A DNA stretch of 64,000 nucleotides from Desmonostoc vinosum HA7617-LM4 (GTDB lineage Bacteria; Cyanobacteriota; Cyanobacteriia; Cyanobacteriales; Nostocaceae): positions 42,554 to 106,553 of the forward strand of contig JAHHHC010000021.1 of assembly GCA_019359515.1 (NCBI GenBank), written 5' to 3'. A program made the translations under genes and the position numbers. The notes beneath the pieces are model-generated. The model worked only from the letters and a program-made list of their open reading frames with translations, made no database searches and had not been told where the DNA came from. Shown here piece by piece: positions 49,049-60,034 of the stretch (positions within the stretch are counted from its first letter, which is position 1; each line of letters starts with the position of its first letter).

Positions 49049-49537
49049 GGGGACGCGGGGACGCGGGGACGCGGAGAATAATCAATGACGTTTAATGTGA
49101 ATTAGAAGCTGAAACCCTGTTTCTTGGTGTAGAGACTCGCCATGGCGCGTCTCTACAAAGCGCAAAATCCCTGATGTAGCATTGATTTTTATATTTCACA
49201 TCAGGCGTCAATGACAAATGACAATTCCCAATTCCCAATTCCCGTTTAATGTGAATTAAGTTGGGAAAAATTGGTCTTGCTGATGTCATAAATCTTTGCC
49301 CTCACCCTAAATCCCTCTCCCAGTTTGGGAGAGGGACTTTGAAATTGCTCCTCTTCTCCCACACTTGGGAGAAGAGGTTGGGAGATGAGGGCTATTGTTG
49401 CATTCATCAACGGTATTCTAATTCACATCAGACGTAATTCCCAATCCCCAATCAATCATAAGAATTGAGAATCTTTATATATAATCTTATTTAATTTGTA
49501 TTATGTGCTTTTTTATACTTGTATTCTGTAATAAAAA
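49049..49537. repeat. Interspersed repeats downstream of phosphoketolase
   Basis: Three copies of GGGGACGC directly follow the stop (49048-49073). At 49315-49378 two hairpins ('cctctcccagtttgggagag' and 'ctcttctcccacacttggga') form a known type of Nostocales palindromic repeat. The string 'tgtgaatta' near 49095 and 49250 repeats. No gene is seen. Confidence 0.6.
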
Positions 49538-49586
49538 GGCTGAATCTCCTAATTTGCAAAGCAAATTACTAAAACAGGAGTCAGCC
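49538..49586. ncRNA. Nested double hairpin upstream of the isi island
   Basis: An outer stem pairs 'ggctga' (49538-49543) with 'tcagcc' (49581-49586), extended inward by 'tcct'/'agga'. Inside, AATTTGC-AAA-GCAAATT (49551-49567) forms a perfect 7-pair hairpin. The element is 312 bases before the first antenna gene. It could be a terminator of an upstream transcript, a leader element or a small RNA. The structure is read by eye only. Confidence 0.35.
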
Positions 49587-49755
49587 CAATAGGAGCAGAA
49601 GGTGTGTTACTACTTTGCAAGTAACTTAAGCCTATCATAAACTTATTGATAATAGATGGCAATCTTATCGAGATTTTTATCTACGCCATAAATAATATTA
49701 AGAGTCGATATGGCTCAAATCTAGCTTTTTCAGCAAATTATTCAGTATTATATTT

Positions 49756-49772
49756 AAACTTTATAAAAGTTT
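49756..49772. promoter_or_regulatory. Inverted repeat AAACTTT-ATA-AAAGTTT before the isi island
   Basis: A perfect 7-3-7 palindrome lies 126 bases before the first antenna gene. Iron-stress genes in cyanobacteria are controlled by Fur, which binds AT-rich palindromes. This is one candidate; 'gataatagatggcaatcttatc' at about 49648 is another. Neither matches a strict Fur box. Confidence 0.3.
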
Positions 49773-49897
49773 ACTTTTTGTAAGCGATAAATACTTGCAA
49801 TAAGTCTGGTAGGATATTCCAAAGATTATTGAGATAGATATGCATTAATTTGATTGGATATCTCAGCTAATCTTAAACTTTCTCAAGAGGCTACACC

Positions 49898-50929
49898 ATG
49901 ACAAGCATGGCTGTTCAAACTCCAGAGTCGATTCCCTGGTGGGCAGGGAACGCTCGGTTAACAAACCTTTCAGGACGACTTTTAGGCGCTCATGTTGCTC
50001 ATGCAGGATTAATTGTGTTGTGGGCAGGAGCAACAACTCTGTTTGAGCTGGCTCACTTCAACACCTCAAAACCGATGTATGAGCAAGGCTTAATTCTTTT
50101 GCCCCACCTGGCAACTCTTGGCTGGGGTGTGGGCAATGGTGGACAAATTATTGATACCTATCCCTATTTTGCAATTGGAGTCATACATTTAATTAGCTCT
50201 GGGTTTCTGGGTTTTGGTGGTATTTTTCATGCCCTGCGCGGCCCTGCCATTTTAGAAGAGAGATTTTCTTTCTTTGGCTATCGCTGGCAAGATGCGGATA
50301 AAATGACGACTATTTTGGGTATTCACTTGATATTGCTAGGTTTGGGGGCTGGTTTGCTGGTTGCCAAAGCCATGTTTTTTGGGGGTTTGTATGATTCTAA
50401 TATCGGTGAAGTACGAGTAATTTCTCATCCTACTTGGAATAGTGCGATCGCTTTTGGTTATCTTGTTGGTAATGGTGGTCAGCACTGGATAGCTGGAGTC
50501 AACAATTTAGAAGACTTAGTTGGCGGTCACATTTGGGTGAGTATTCTTTGTCTTGCGGGCGGTGTCTGGCACATTACTACTCAACCTTTTGCTTGGACGA
50601 AACAGCTATTTATCTGGTCTGGAGAAGCTTATCTTTCTTACAGCTTGGGTGCTTTAGCTCTCATGGGTTTTATTGCTGCCTATTTTGTCAGTGTCAACAC
50701 ATTAGCTTACCCAGTTGAATTTTACGGGCTAGCCTTAAATATTGGGTTTGACCGCTTTCCTTACTTCCAAAGTAGAAATTTACTTTCCTCACGCGTTTGG
50801 CTAGCAAATGCTCACTTCTGGCTAGCCTTCTTCTTTCTTCAGGGACATCTCTGGCACGCCTTACGCGCTGCTGGATTTGACTTTCGACTGGGTAAAGTTA
50901 TGCGTGCAACTCGTGGGGAGACAATGTAA
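49898..50929 (+). CDS. CP43'/IsiA-family chlorophyll-binding antenna protein (first of four)
   Basis: This protein has 343 residues with six membrane helices. Hallmarks of CP43-like antennae are [42 protein letters not shown], and [13 protein letters not shown] with its chlorophyll-ligand His, plus [17 protein letters not shown] at the end. The lumenal loop E of CP43 is short, as in IsiA. Such proteins bind chlorophyll a and form rings or partial rings around photosystem I under iron shortage. It lies 2 bases before the PsaL-fused gene, so they are co-translated. It is not the canonical isiA, which lies at 55386. AAGAGG precedes the ATG. Confidence 0.92.
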   Translation: MTSMAVQTPESIPWWAGNARLTNLSGRLLGAHVAHAGLIVLWAGATTLFELAHFNTSKPMYEQGLILLPHLATLGWGVGNGGQIIDTYPYFAIGVIHLISSGFLGFGGIFHALRGPAILEERFSFFGYRWQDADKMTTILGIHLILLGLGAGLLVAKAMFFGGLYDSNIGEVRVISHPTWNSAIAFGYLVGNGGQHWIAGVNNLEDLVGGHIWVSILCLAGGVWHITTQPFAWTKQLFIWSGEAYLSYSLGALALMGFIAAYFVSVNTLAYPVEFYGLALNIGFDRFPYFQSRNLLSSRVWLANAHFWLAFFFLQGHLWHALRAAGFDFRLGKVMRATRGETM

Positions 50930-50931
50930 TC

Positions 50932-52371
50932 ATGACAACTACGGTAAATACAGCACCACAGGAATTTGGTTGGTGGGCAGGTAATGCCCGATTTATTAAT
51001 TTGTCGGGTAAACTTCTGGGCGCTCACGTTGCCCATGCGGGGTTAATTGTCCTTTGGGCGGGTGCAATGACCCTATTTGAAATTACCAAATATGACCCCT
51101 CTCAACCAATGTATGCACAGGGATTAATTCTACTACCCCATCTCGCAACTCTTGGATTTGGTGTTGGTGAAGGTGGACAAATTATTGATACCTATCCCTA
51201 TTTTGTAATTGGCGTTTTACATTTGGTGAGTTCCGCAGTCTTGGGTGCTGGTGGTATTTACCATGCTCTTTTGGGGCCGGAAGTGTTACCAGAAGAAAAA
51301 ATGACATTTCCTGGTTCTTTTGGCTACGACTGGCAAGATGAAGACAAAATGACCACCATCATCGGCATTCATCTGCTGTTGTTGGGCTTGGGAGCTTGGT
51401 TACTGGTAGCAAAGGCGCTGTTTTGGGGTGGTCTTTACGACCCGGCAGTAGAATATGTACGGGTAATTACTGACCCAACACTCAATCCTGGTCGCATCTT
51501 TGGCTATCTCTTCGGTTCGTTTGGCACTCAAGGCATGGCAGCTGTTAATAACCTAGAGGATGTTGTTGGTGGTCACATCTGGGTGGGATTACTTTGTATT
51601 GCCGGGGGATTTTGGCACATCTTCTCTAAACCCTTTGCTTGGGCTAAGCAAGTACTGTATTGGTCTGGTGAGGCTTACCTATCCTACAGTTTGGGTGCTT
51701 TAGCATATATGGGTTTTTTAGCAGCCTACTTTGTGACTGTCAATGATACTGTTTATCCCACAGTTTTCTATGGGCCATTGGGGTTGAGTACTACCGCTGC
51801 GGGAGTAATTACCAGTCGTACTTGGCTCGCAACTACTCACTTTGCTTTGGCAGTTGTATTTCTCTCTGGTCACATCTGGCACGCCTTGAGAGTTCGTGTG
51901 ATTGCTGCTGGACTGAATTTTCAGCAGGGGGTTGTTAATGCTGCGGGGATGCCAGAAATCGGGAATTTTGATACCCCAGTCAATGCTTCTGATATTACGC
52001 TGAGGTTTTTAAGTAATCTTCCTATTTATCGCCAGGGGTTGTCTCCTTTCTCACGCGGGTTGGAGATTGGTATGGCACATGGCTACTTTCTGCTTGGGCC
52101 ATTCGTCAAATTGGGCCCGTTGCGGAATACAGAGATGGCGAATCAAGCAGGGTTATTGGCTACTATCGGTTTGCTGTTGATTTTATCGATTTGTCTGTGG
52201 CTATATGGCAATGCATCTTTTAAACAAGGTCAAACTCCTCAAGGAGAACTACCGGAAAACATGAAAACAGTTAAGTCTTGGAGCGAGTTTAACGCTGGTT
52301 GGACAGTCGGTAGTTGTGGCGGAGCTTTGTTTGCCTTTTTGTTGGTAAGCAATAGCAGTTTATTTTTCTGA
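50932..52371 (+). CDS. CP43'-PsaL fusion antenna protein
   Basis: This protein has 479 residues. Residues 1 to about 325 are an IsiA-type six-helix antenna ([52 protein letters not shown]). From about 335 the sequence continues as PsaL, the photosystem I subunit that holds trimers or tetramers together: [49 protein letters not shown], and two to three more helices. The natural fusion suggests that the antenna is wired into photosystem I in place of ordinary PsaL. Similar fusions are known in some filamentous cyanobacteria. The start overlaps none of the previous gene (2-base gap). Confidence 0.93.
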   Translation: MTTTVNTAPQEFGWWAGNARFINLSGKLLGAHVAHAGLIVLWAGAMTLFEITKYDPSQPMYAQGLILLPHLATLGFGVGEGGQIIDTYPYFVIGVLHLVSSAVLGAGGIYHALLGPEVLPEEKMTFPGSFGYDWQDEDKMTTIIGIHLLLLGLGAWLLVAKALFWGGLYDPAVEYVRVITDPTLNPGRIFGYLFGSFGTQGMAAVNNLEDVVGGHIWVGLLCIAGGFWHIFSKPFAWAKQVLYWSGEAYLSYSLGALAYMGFLAAYFVTVNDTVYPTVFYGPLGLSTTAAGVITSRTWLATTHFALAVVFLSGHIWHALRVRVIAAGLNFQQGVVNAAGMPEIGNFDTPVNASDITLRFLSNLPIYRQGLSPFSRGLEIGMAHGYFLLGPFVKLGPLRNTEMANQAGLLATIGLLLILSICLWLYGNASFKQGQTPQGELPENMKTVKSWSEFNAGWTVGSCGGALFAFLLVSNSSLFF

Positions 52372-52564
52372 ATTGTACAGCACTCTAGAACTGGAGTATT
52401 CAAGAACTGGCGTTGCATAATTGCAGCGAACTTACAGGAGATTGCGGGTAAATGAGGTACAAGTTTTAAGAAAAAAGTCATGTAAAAAAAGACTTTTAAC
52501 TCTGTCCTCTGCGATGCCTGTATTTATCTCTTAAAATCATCAAAACTAAATCTCAGGTGTTAAT

Positions 52565-53077
52565 ATGTCCACAAAAATTGGTTTGTTTTACGGTACTCAA
52601 ACTGGCAGAACTGAATCTGTTGCGGAAATGATTCGAGATGAATTTGGTAGTGATGTTGTGACATTACACGATATTTCTCAAGCAGATGCTGCGGATTTTG
52701 AGGAGTATCAAAATATCATTATTGGCTGTCCTACTTGGAATATTGGTGAACTTCAAAGCGATTGGGATGGCTTTTTCCCTGACCTTGACGAAATTAATTT
52801 TAGTAGTAAAGCTCTAGCCTATTTTGGTGCTGGAGATCAGGCTGGTTATGCTGACAATTTCCAAGATGCAATTGGAATTTTGGAAGAAAAGATTTCACAA
52901 TTGGGTGGTAAAACTGTGGGGTATTGGTCAACCGAAGGTTATGATTTCAATGAGTCTAAAGCTATTAGAAATGGTAAGTTCTGTGGACTAGCAATTGATG
53001 ATGATAATCAATCTGACTTAACAGATGGGCGAGTCAAGGCGTGGGTGGCTCAGTTGAAAAAAGAATTTGGTTTGTAG
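52565..53077 (+). CDS. isiB: Flavodoxin
   Basis: This long-chain flavodoxin of 170 residues replaces ferredoxin as electron carrier from photosystem I during iron limitation. The FMN-phosphate loop is GTQTGRTES near the N-terminus (about 10-18). The Trp that stacks on the flavin lies in PTWNIGELQSDWDGF. The second loop is YFGAGDQAGYADNFQDA. The C-terminus WVAQLKKEFGL is typical. It is placed 194 bases after the CP43'-PsaL gene instead of directly behind canonical isiA, unlike the usual isiAB order. Confidence 0.96.
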   Translation: MSTKIGLFYGTQTGRTESVAEMIRDEFGSDVVTLHDISQADAADFEEYQNIIIGCPTWNIGELQSDWDGFFPDLDEINFSSKALAYFGAGDQAGYADNFQDAIGILEEKISQLGGKTVGYWSTEGYDFNESKAIRNGKFCGLAIDDDNQSDLTDGRVKAWVAQLKKEFGL

Positions 53078-53345
53078 AGATTTTTTAATAGCAAAGATTA
53101 GGGGTTAGGGGCTAGAGTATACCTGATAATGACTTCTCCCCCTGCTCCCTGCCCCCTCTTATGGGTAGGTTTTTTAGATTTCGCGTTTTGGTTGACGCGC
53201 TTACGCGGGGACACAGGGACGCGGAGAAAGATTTCGGAACAAAAAAATAGGTTTTTTCAGACTGAATATGAAAAACCTACCCTTGAAAGCTCCCTGCCCT
53301 TCTGCCTTAAAAGCGATGGGATATTTATTTACTTGGAAGTCCCTT

Positions 53346-54092
53346 ATGTCTGATTCGTTCGATGTTCTGTGGTTGAATGCTAGTCCTATTTTGAAGCGTT
53401 TTGATCGCCCTTTACTTCAATATTTAGCTGGGTATATGCAGATTGCCCAATGGGAATATCACCAAACCAAAGATGAAGCTAGTTCTATAGAGCAATCTGT
53501 CGCGCTGTTGCATGAATTTTTAGAATCATACCCCAATCCAATACATTTGGCAGGTCATGGTTTAGGTGGAACGATCGCTTTAACTTTTGCCCGTCGATTT
53601 CCTAAAAAAGTGCGATCGCTAACTCTACTAGCTGTAGCATCTCAGCCTGCAAACACTTGGCATGCCCACTATTACTTTCAACGACAGCTTTTTACCATCA
53701 GCCGTGAGCAAGTTTTAGCTAACACTGTCCGCAGTTTATTTGGCAATCAATCCTCTCATACAACTAAGAAGTTAGTCTCCGTTTTGGATAGAGATTTAGA
53801 ACAATCTCCCTCACAACACTCTCTATTCAAGTTGTTTGAGCTACCTAAAGGTGGAGTTGCTATGCCTATGATGGTGTGTGGTTGTGTAGATGATCCAATA
53901 GTTAGTTCTACTGCATTGCATGACTGGATGAATTGGTTAAAGCCAGAGGATTATCTCTGGGAATGCTCACAAGGACATCACTTTTTCCATTATTTTTATC
54001 CCCAACAGGTTGGCGAACAAATAATCAGTTTTTGGCAACGCCATCATCCCCAATCATTGGCAACATCTGCATTGTCAGCACTTTCTAATTAA
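53346..54092 (+). CDS. isiC: Alpha/beta-hydrolase, IsiC-like
   Basis: ATG 53346 (MSDSFDVLWLNASPILKRFD) is preferred over ATG 53268, whose leader reads like repeat-derived sequence; this gives 248 residues. The nucleophile elbow reads AGHGLGGTIAL, where Gly replaces the usual Ser at the GxSxG centre. The terminal His in EC-SQGHHFFHYF fits the alpha/beta-hydrolase His. Asp is offered by CVDDPIVSS. A changed nucleophile may mean no esterase activity. In several filamentous cyanobacteria an alpha/beta-hydrolase gene (isiC) lies with isiAB; its function is not known to me. The symbol is based on context. Confidence 0.6.
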   Translation: MSDSFDVLWLNASPILKRFDRPLLQYLAGYMQIAQWEYHQTKDEASSIEQSVALLHEFLESYPNPIHLAGHGLGGTIALTFARRFPKKVRSLTLLAVASQPANTWHAHYYFQRQLFTISREQVLANTVRSLFGNQSSHTTKKLVSVLDRDLEQSPSQHSLFKLFELPKGGVAMPMMVCGCVDDPIVSSTALHDWMNWLKPEDYLWECSQGHHFFHYFYPQQVGEQIISFWQRHHPQSLATSALSALSN

Positions 54093-54145
54093 AAACTGTA
54101 GTAAATGTACCGCTCAGCATCCTTACTTTATCATAGGATTTTTCT

Positions 54146-54961
54146 GTGGGACGAGATGCCATTTTTTATCGGATTTTCCAGCTTTATCCCAAGTTGCTCT
54201 TTGATTTAATAGAACAACCACCAGCTACTGCGGAAAGTTATCGATTTGAATCGGTGGAAGTTAAAGAACCAACATTTCGCATTGATGGCGTATTTTTACC
54301 ACCACCTGAAACCTCACCCAGGATTATCTTTTTTGCCGAGGTGCAATTTCAAAAAGACGAACTTTTGTACTATCGCTTTTTTTCAGAATCGCTGCTTTAT
54401 CTGTATCGCAATCCATCACTCTATGATGATTGGTACGGAATTATTATTTTTCCGTCTCGCAGCTTGGAACCAGAAAATATCACTATTCATAGATCACTAC
54501 TAGGCGGTTCACAAGTACAACGGATTTATCTAGATGAGTTAGGTAGCTTTGATGAGCAAAAAGTAAGTATCAGTTTGATGCAGCTAACTGTTGCCTCAGA
54601 AGTTCAAATAGTTGAACAGGCGAAACGATTAATTACACGTGTGCAACAACAAGATATCAGCGTCTCACAGAAGGATGACATAATAGATTTAATAACAACA
54701 ATCGCTGTTTATAAATTTGCTAACCTAAGCCGTGAAGAGGTAGAAGCGATGTTAGGAGTTAAGTTAGAAGAAACTAGAGTTTATCAACAAGCTAAAGCTG
54801 AAGGACGCGAACAAGGACGCGAACAAGGACGCGAACAACTAAAACTCGAACTCATACCTCGGATGCTAGAGCGTGGTATGACAATGGAGGATATTGCTCA
54901 ATTACTGGGTTTAAGCTTGGAACAAGTGAGACTTGCAATTCAGCAAGAATCCTCAGAATAA
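54146..54961 (+). CDS. Rpn/DUF2887-type PD-(D/E)XK nuclease-like protein
   Basis: This 271-residue protein starts at GTG. The N-terminal MGRDAIFYRIFQLYPKLLFDLI, FRIDGVFLPP and IIFFAEVQFQ supply the Asp and Glu-x-Gln of the PD-(D/E)XK fold found in Rpn recombination-promoting nucleases. The tail carries three exact copies of a 12-base unit (54803-54838), coding for GREQ repeats, then a helix-turn-helix-like end. Such genes are abundant and mobile in cyanobacteria. It has nothing evident to do with iron stress and is probably a later insertion into the island. Confidence 0.8.
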   Translation: MGRDAIFYRIFQLYPKLLFDLIEQPPATAESYRFESVEVKEPTFRIDGVFLPPPETSPRIIFFAEVQFQKDELLYYRFFSESLLYLYRNPSLYDDWYGIIIFPSRSLEPENITIHRSLLGGSQVQRIYLDELGSFDEQKVSISLMQLTVASEVQIVEQAKRLITRVQQQDISVSQKDDIIDLITTIAVYKFANLSREEVEAMLGVKLEETRVYQQAKAEGREQGREQGREQLKLELIPRMLERGMTMEDIAQLLGLSLEQVRLAIQQESSE

Positions 54962-55385
54962 ATCTGATAACTATCATAATTTTAATGGCGATCGCCCTCG
55001 CAATTAAGTCTCATACTGACTACAATACCGCGATCGCTTGATACTAAAACTTGACACCATAAAGCGATCGCTGTTACCAGTTGATGGCTATTTTTTGCTG
55101 AGTTGCGATCGCAGTTTATTTAATTATTACTTTTTGTAAATTACGGCTCTATTTAAGAAATATTTTCAATAAAGTAATTTGTAAGTTCAATAATTAGTAA
55201 TTATTATCAACAGATTAAGAGTGTAAAAGATTTGCCAAAGTTTGATCGATTGCTCTCTAATATCAGACTTTTCAGGTTGATAGACATACAAAAAGCCTGC
55301 TGGCGATTTCTCTTACAACATTTATCTGCTGAAATTAAGTACCAATTATTTAACTATTTTTAGCAACAACTTTAACCGTGAAGTA
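54962..55385. promoter_or_regulatory. Upstream region of canonical isiA with Fur-box-like palindrome
   Basis: No gene is seen. Several HIP1-type 'gcgatcgc' sites lie in 54985-55115. At 55189-55205, AATAATTA-G-TAATTATT is a perfect 8-1-8 palindrome, 181 bases before the ATG. Its AT-rich dyad resembles cyanobacterial Fur sites. The following leader is long and AT-rich, as reported for isiA mRNAs. Confidence 0.45.
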
Positions 55386-56420
55386 ATGCAGACATACGAC
55401 AATCCCAACGTTGAATATGATTGGTGGAATGGCAACGCCCGTTTCGCCAACCTCTCTGGTCTATTTATTGGCGCTCATGTAGCACAAGCGGCACTAACAA
55501 CTCTGTGGGCAGGGGCGTTTACATGGTTTGAACTCTCTCGCTACAACCCCAACATACCCATGGGAGAACAAGGGTTGATTTTATTACCCCACTTAGCCAC
55601 CTTGGGCTTTGGTGTGGGTGCAGGTGGTCAGGTAGTGGATACTTATCCCTATTTCGTGATTGGAGCTTTGCATTTAATCTCTTCGGCTGTACTGGGTGCA
55701 GGTGCGCTGTTTCATACCTTCAAAGCTCCAAAAAACTTGAAAGATGCTACCGGCAACGCTCGGAAATTTCACTTTGAATGGAACAACCCCAAACAACTCG
55801 GTTTGATTTTAGGACACCACTTATTGTTTTTGGGTGCAGCAGCTTTACTGTTAGTGGGAAAAGCTATGTTCTGGGGTGGACTGTATGATTCCACAATTCA
55901 TGATGTCCGGCTTGTTACTAGTCCAACCCTCAACCCCTTCGTGATTTATGGCTATCAAACGCACTTTGCCAGCGTCAATAACTTAGAAGATTTGGTTGGT
56001 GGTCACATCTATGTGGGCATCTTGCTAATTGCTGGTGGAATATGGCACATTATCCAAGAGCCTTTACCTTGGGCGAAAAAGCTCTTAATCTTCTCTGGTG
56101 AAGCGATTCTTTCTTATTCTTTGGGTGGTATTGCCCTAGCCGGGTTCGTTGCAGCTTACTTCTGTGCAGTGAATACCCTAGCTTACCCTGTGGAATTTTA
56201 TGGAGCGCCCCTAGAAGTAAAACTTGGTGTGAGTCCCTATTTTGCTGACACCGTGAAATTAGCCAATGGTGGTTATAGTGCCAGAGCATGGTTAGCAAAT
56301 GCTCATTTCTTCCTGGCTTTCTTCTTCTTGCAAGGGCATCTGTGGCACGCGCTACGAGCTATTGGCGTTGACTTCAGACAAGTTGAAAAGTCCTTAAATG
56401 CCATGACTAGCGAGTCTTAA
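55386..56420 (+). CDS. isiA: IsiA, iron-stress chlorophyll a-binding protein CP43'
   Basis: This 344-residue protein is the canonical IsiA of the four. It begins [20 protein letters not shown] like Synechocystis IsiA and keeps [47 protein letters not shown] [19 protein letters not shown] and [20 protein letters not shown]. Six membrane helices and the conserved His ligands for chlorophyll are present. It forms rings around photosystem I trimers and free aggregates that quench energy. Its own upstream region has a Fur-like palindrome. A repeat hairpin follows the stop. Confidence 0.95.
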   Translation: MQTYDNPNVEYDWWNGNARFANLSGLFIGAHVAQAALTTLWAGAFTWFELSRYNPNIPMGEQGLILLPHLATLGFGVGAGGQVVDTYPYFVIGALHLISSAVLGAGALFHTFKAPKNLKDATGNARKFHFEWNNPKQLGLILGHHLLFLGAAALLLVGKAMFWGGLYDSTIHDVRLVTSPTLNPFVIYGYQTHFASVNNLEDLVGGHIYVGILLIAGGIWHIIQEPLPWAKKLLIFSGEAILSYSLGGIALAGFVAAYFCAVNTLAYPVEFYGAPLEVKLGVSPYFADTVKLANGGYSARAWLANAHFFLAFFFLQGHLWHALRAIGVDFRQVEKSLNAMTSES

Positions 56421-56436
56421 TCAGTGAGGCTGCAAG

Positions 56437-56495
56437 ATCCCCGACTTTTACCCTTTGGGAAGCCACTCTTTGAATGTCTACAAAAAGTCGGGGAT
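56437..56495. repeat. Hairpin repeat between isiA and the fourth antenna gene
   Basis: Arms 'atccccgactttt' (56437-56449) and 'aaaagtcggggat' (56483-56495) are exactly complementary over 13 bases, with a 33-base loop. The same family occurs at 6669-6702. Its place just after isiA could let it stabilise isiA mRNA or end transcription. Confidence 0.6.
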
Positions 56496-56538
56496 TTGAC
56501 CATTGCTCAGGACTCAGTACTTTGAAGGATATGCAATT

Positions 56539-57504
56539 ATGACAATTTCTACTGAAAAAACCTTTGCAGCAAACACAGATTTATCGTGGTTAGTTGGGAA
56601 TGCTCGTTTAATTGATTTGTCTGGTCAATTATTAGGCGCTCACATAGCTCACGCAGGCTTGATTATGTTTTGGGCAGGGGCAATTACAATCTCTGAAGTG
56701 ACGCGCTTTGTCCCTGGTGTACCAATGTATGAGCAAGGGTTGACTTTGTTACCCCACTTAGCAACTTTAGGCTGGGGTGTAGGCGCTGGGGGGGAAGTGG
56801 TAGATACTTATCCCTATTTTGTCATTGGGATTTTGCATTTAGTTGCTTCTGCTGTATTGGGTGCAGGTGGGCTTTTTCATGTTTTTCGCACTCCTCCTAT
56901 TTTGTACAACAGTGGTGGACAAGCAGCGAAATTTCACTATGAATGGAATGACCCCAAACAATTAAGTTTAATCTTGGGTCATCACTTGATTATTCTGGGT
57001 TTTGGGGCATTTTTCCTAGTGCTAAAAGCTATGTTTTTTGGCGGAATTTATGATACTCATCTAGGAGATATTCGCCTAATTAGCAATCCTAATTTAAACC
57101 CAACAACAATATTTGGCTATTTATTTGGTCTCAAAGATGGTAGCTGGAATATTTTAGGTATGGCAAGTGTGGACAATTTAGAAGATGTGATTGGTGGTCA
57201 TATTTGGATTGGTTTAATTTTGATTATTGGTGGTGTGTGGCATATTCTTGTACAACCTTTTGGTTGGGTAAGGCGAATTTTACCAATAGAAAATGGTGAG
57301 GAAATTCTTTCTTACAGCTTGTTGGGATTAGCTCTGATGGCTTGGATTTCTGCGGTTTTTGTGGGTTATAACACAACAGTTTTCCCACCAGAATTTTATG
57401 GCTTGGAGCGCTTAGGATTGGCAAATATTCAGTTTTTTCTGGGGATTTTGGCATTTGGAGGTTACGTTTGGCATTCGTGGCGATCGCGTCAAACAAACAC
57501 TTAA
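56539..57504 (+). CDS. CP43'/IsiA-family antenna protein (fourth)
   Basis: ATG 56539 after AAGGA is preferred to 56503, giving 321 residues. Motifs are [65 protein letters not shown] and [13 protein letters not shown]. The protein ends [13 protein letters not shown]; the IsiA end [10 protein letters not shown] is altered, and the C-terminal region between the last helices is shorter. The final chlorophyll-ligand His is kept in WHSW. It may be a specialised photosystem I or II antenna expressed with isiA. Confidence 0.9.
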   Translation: MTISTEKTFAANTDLSWLVGNARLIDLSGQLLGAHIAHAGLIMFWAGAITISEVTRFVPGVPMYEQGLTLLPHLATLGWGVGAGGEVVDTYPYFVIGILHLVASAVLGAGGLFHVFRTPPILYNSGGQAAKFHYEWNDPKQLSLILGHHLIILGFGAFFLVLKAMFFGGIYDTHLGDIRLISNPNLNPTTIFGYLFGLKDGSWNILGMASVDNLEDVIGGHIWIGLILIIGGVWHILVQPFGWVRRILPIENGEEILSYSLLGLALMAWISAVFVGYNTTVFPPEFYGLERLGLANIQFFLGILAFGGYVWHSWRSRQTNT

Positions 57505-57602
57505 TTCGGTTTCCCTCAACTCAAGCTAAATAGTACTTGATGCCTGCGGTTACAAGTAGTTGGCTGCGGGCAGTTTTTTGAAATTTGTCTGAGGATTAAG
57601 TC

Positions 57603-57884
57603 ATGTTAGCGATGATTTTTTGCGCTTGCTGTAGTTGGACGTTGATGATTTTATTGGCTGGAAGTTTTTGGTTAACTTTGAAAAAGGGGGCAAATCATCT
57701 CAAAAGATTGCATCAAATCCCCTGTCATGCTTGTGAATATTTTACTAACGACTACCGCCTCAAATGTACAGTACATCCCAAAAAAGCTTGTTCTGAGCAA
57801 GCGATCGGTTGTATCGATTTTGAGCCGAGAACTTCTGCCTGTAATGCTTGCCAACAAAGTCGGCGAAAGCTATTTATCAAATAA
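57603..57884 (+). CDS. Small membrane-anchored Cys-rich protein
   Basis: This protein has 93 residues. One N-terminal helix (about residues 4-25, itself with three Cys) is followed by a cytoplasmic or lumenal tail containing CHAC (about 41), then C-T-V-H-P-K-K-A-C, IGC and CNACQQ. At least seven tail cysteines in CxxC pairs suggest a metal or Fe-S cluster site. I recall similar short proteins in many cyanobacteria but know no function. Following the antenna genes on the same strand, it may be part of the iron-stress set. An overlapping - strand frame is a shadow. Confidence 0.6.
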   Translation: MLAMIFCACCSWTLMILLAGSFWLTLKKGANHLKRLHQIPCHACEYFTNDYRLKCTVHPKKACSEQAIGCIDFEPRTSACNACQQSRRKLFIK

Positions 57885-59427
<1,543 letters not shown>

Positions 59428-60034
59428 TCTGAAATTGGTCATCCCTTCTCCTGGCAAAGACGCTACGCGTAAGCTAATCCCGCAGAGTAAGACTTCGCTC
59501 AGAGCAAGTGGTCATCGGTCATTGGTTGCGAACTGTTGACCGTTGACTTTTGGGATTTGGGTTAAATGGTACATACCTAATGGGACTTAATCAAAAGGAC
59601 TTTTACATGTAGCAGTCTGAAATGATTTGTGAAATATTTTTCATTTGGCTGTCATTTGTCTTTTGTTAATGACAAATAATCAAGGACGGCCATAACGAGA
59701 ATTTTCACAACTAAAAGACGATTGCCATAGCACCGAAGTGATATGAAACCCATGTGAATTTGGACACCTACATATCAGATTAAAACCTGGAAATCCGGCT
59801 AAAATCTGACTTTCTTAAATTACGAATTACGAATTACGAATTAATTAGGTGTTCACATCGCAAGTGATATGAAACCCATGTGAATTTGGACACCTACATA
59901 TCAGATTAAAACCTGGAAATCCGGCTAAAATCTGACTTTCTTAAATTACGAATTACGAATTACGAATTAATTAGGTGTTCACATCGCAGGTTATAAGGCT
60001 AAAACCCAAGCTGTTCCTTAACCCCTAATCCCCT
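59428..60034. repeat. 126-base perfect tandem duplication before pyruvate kinase
   Basis: Units at 59736-59861 and 59862-59987 are identical over 126 bases. Each starts 'aagtgatatgaaacc' and ends 'gttcacatcgc', and contains the repeat 'acgaattacgaattacgaat'. The pair ends 47 bases before the pyruvate kinase ATG, so it holds or displaces the promoter. The stretch 59428-59735 holds further short repeats and no gene. Confidence 0.9.
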
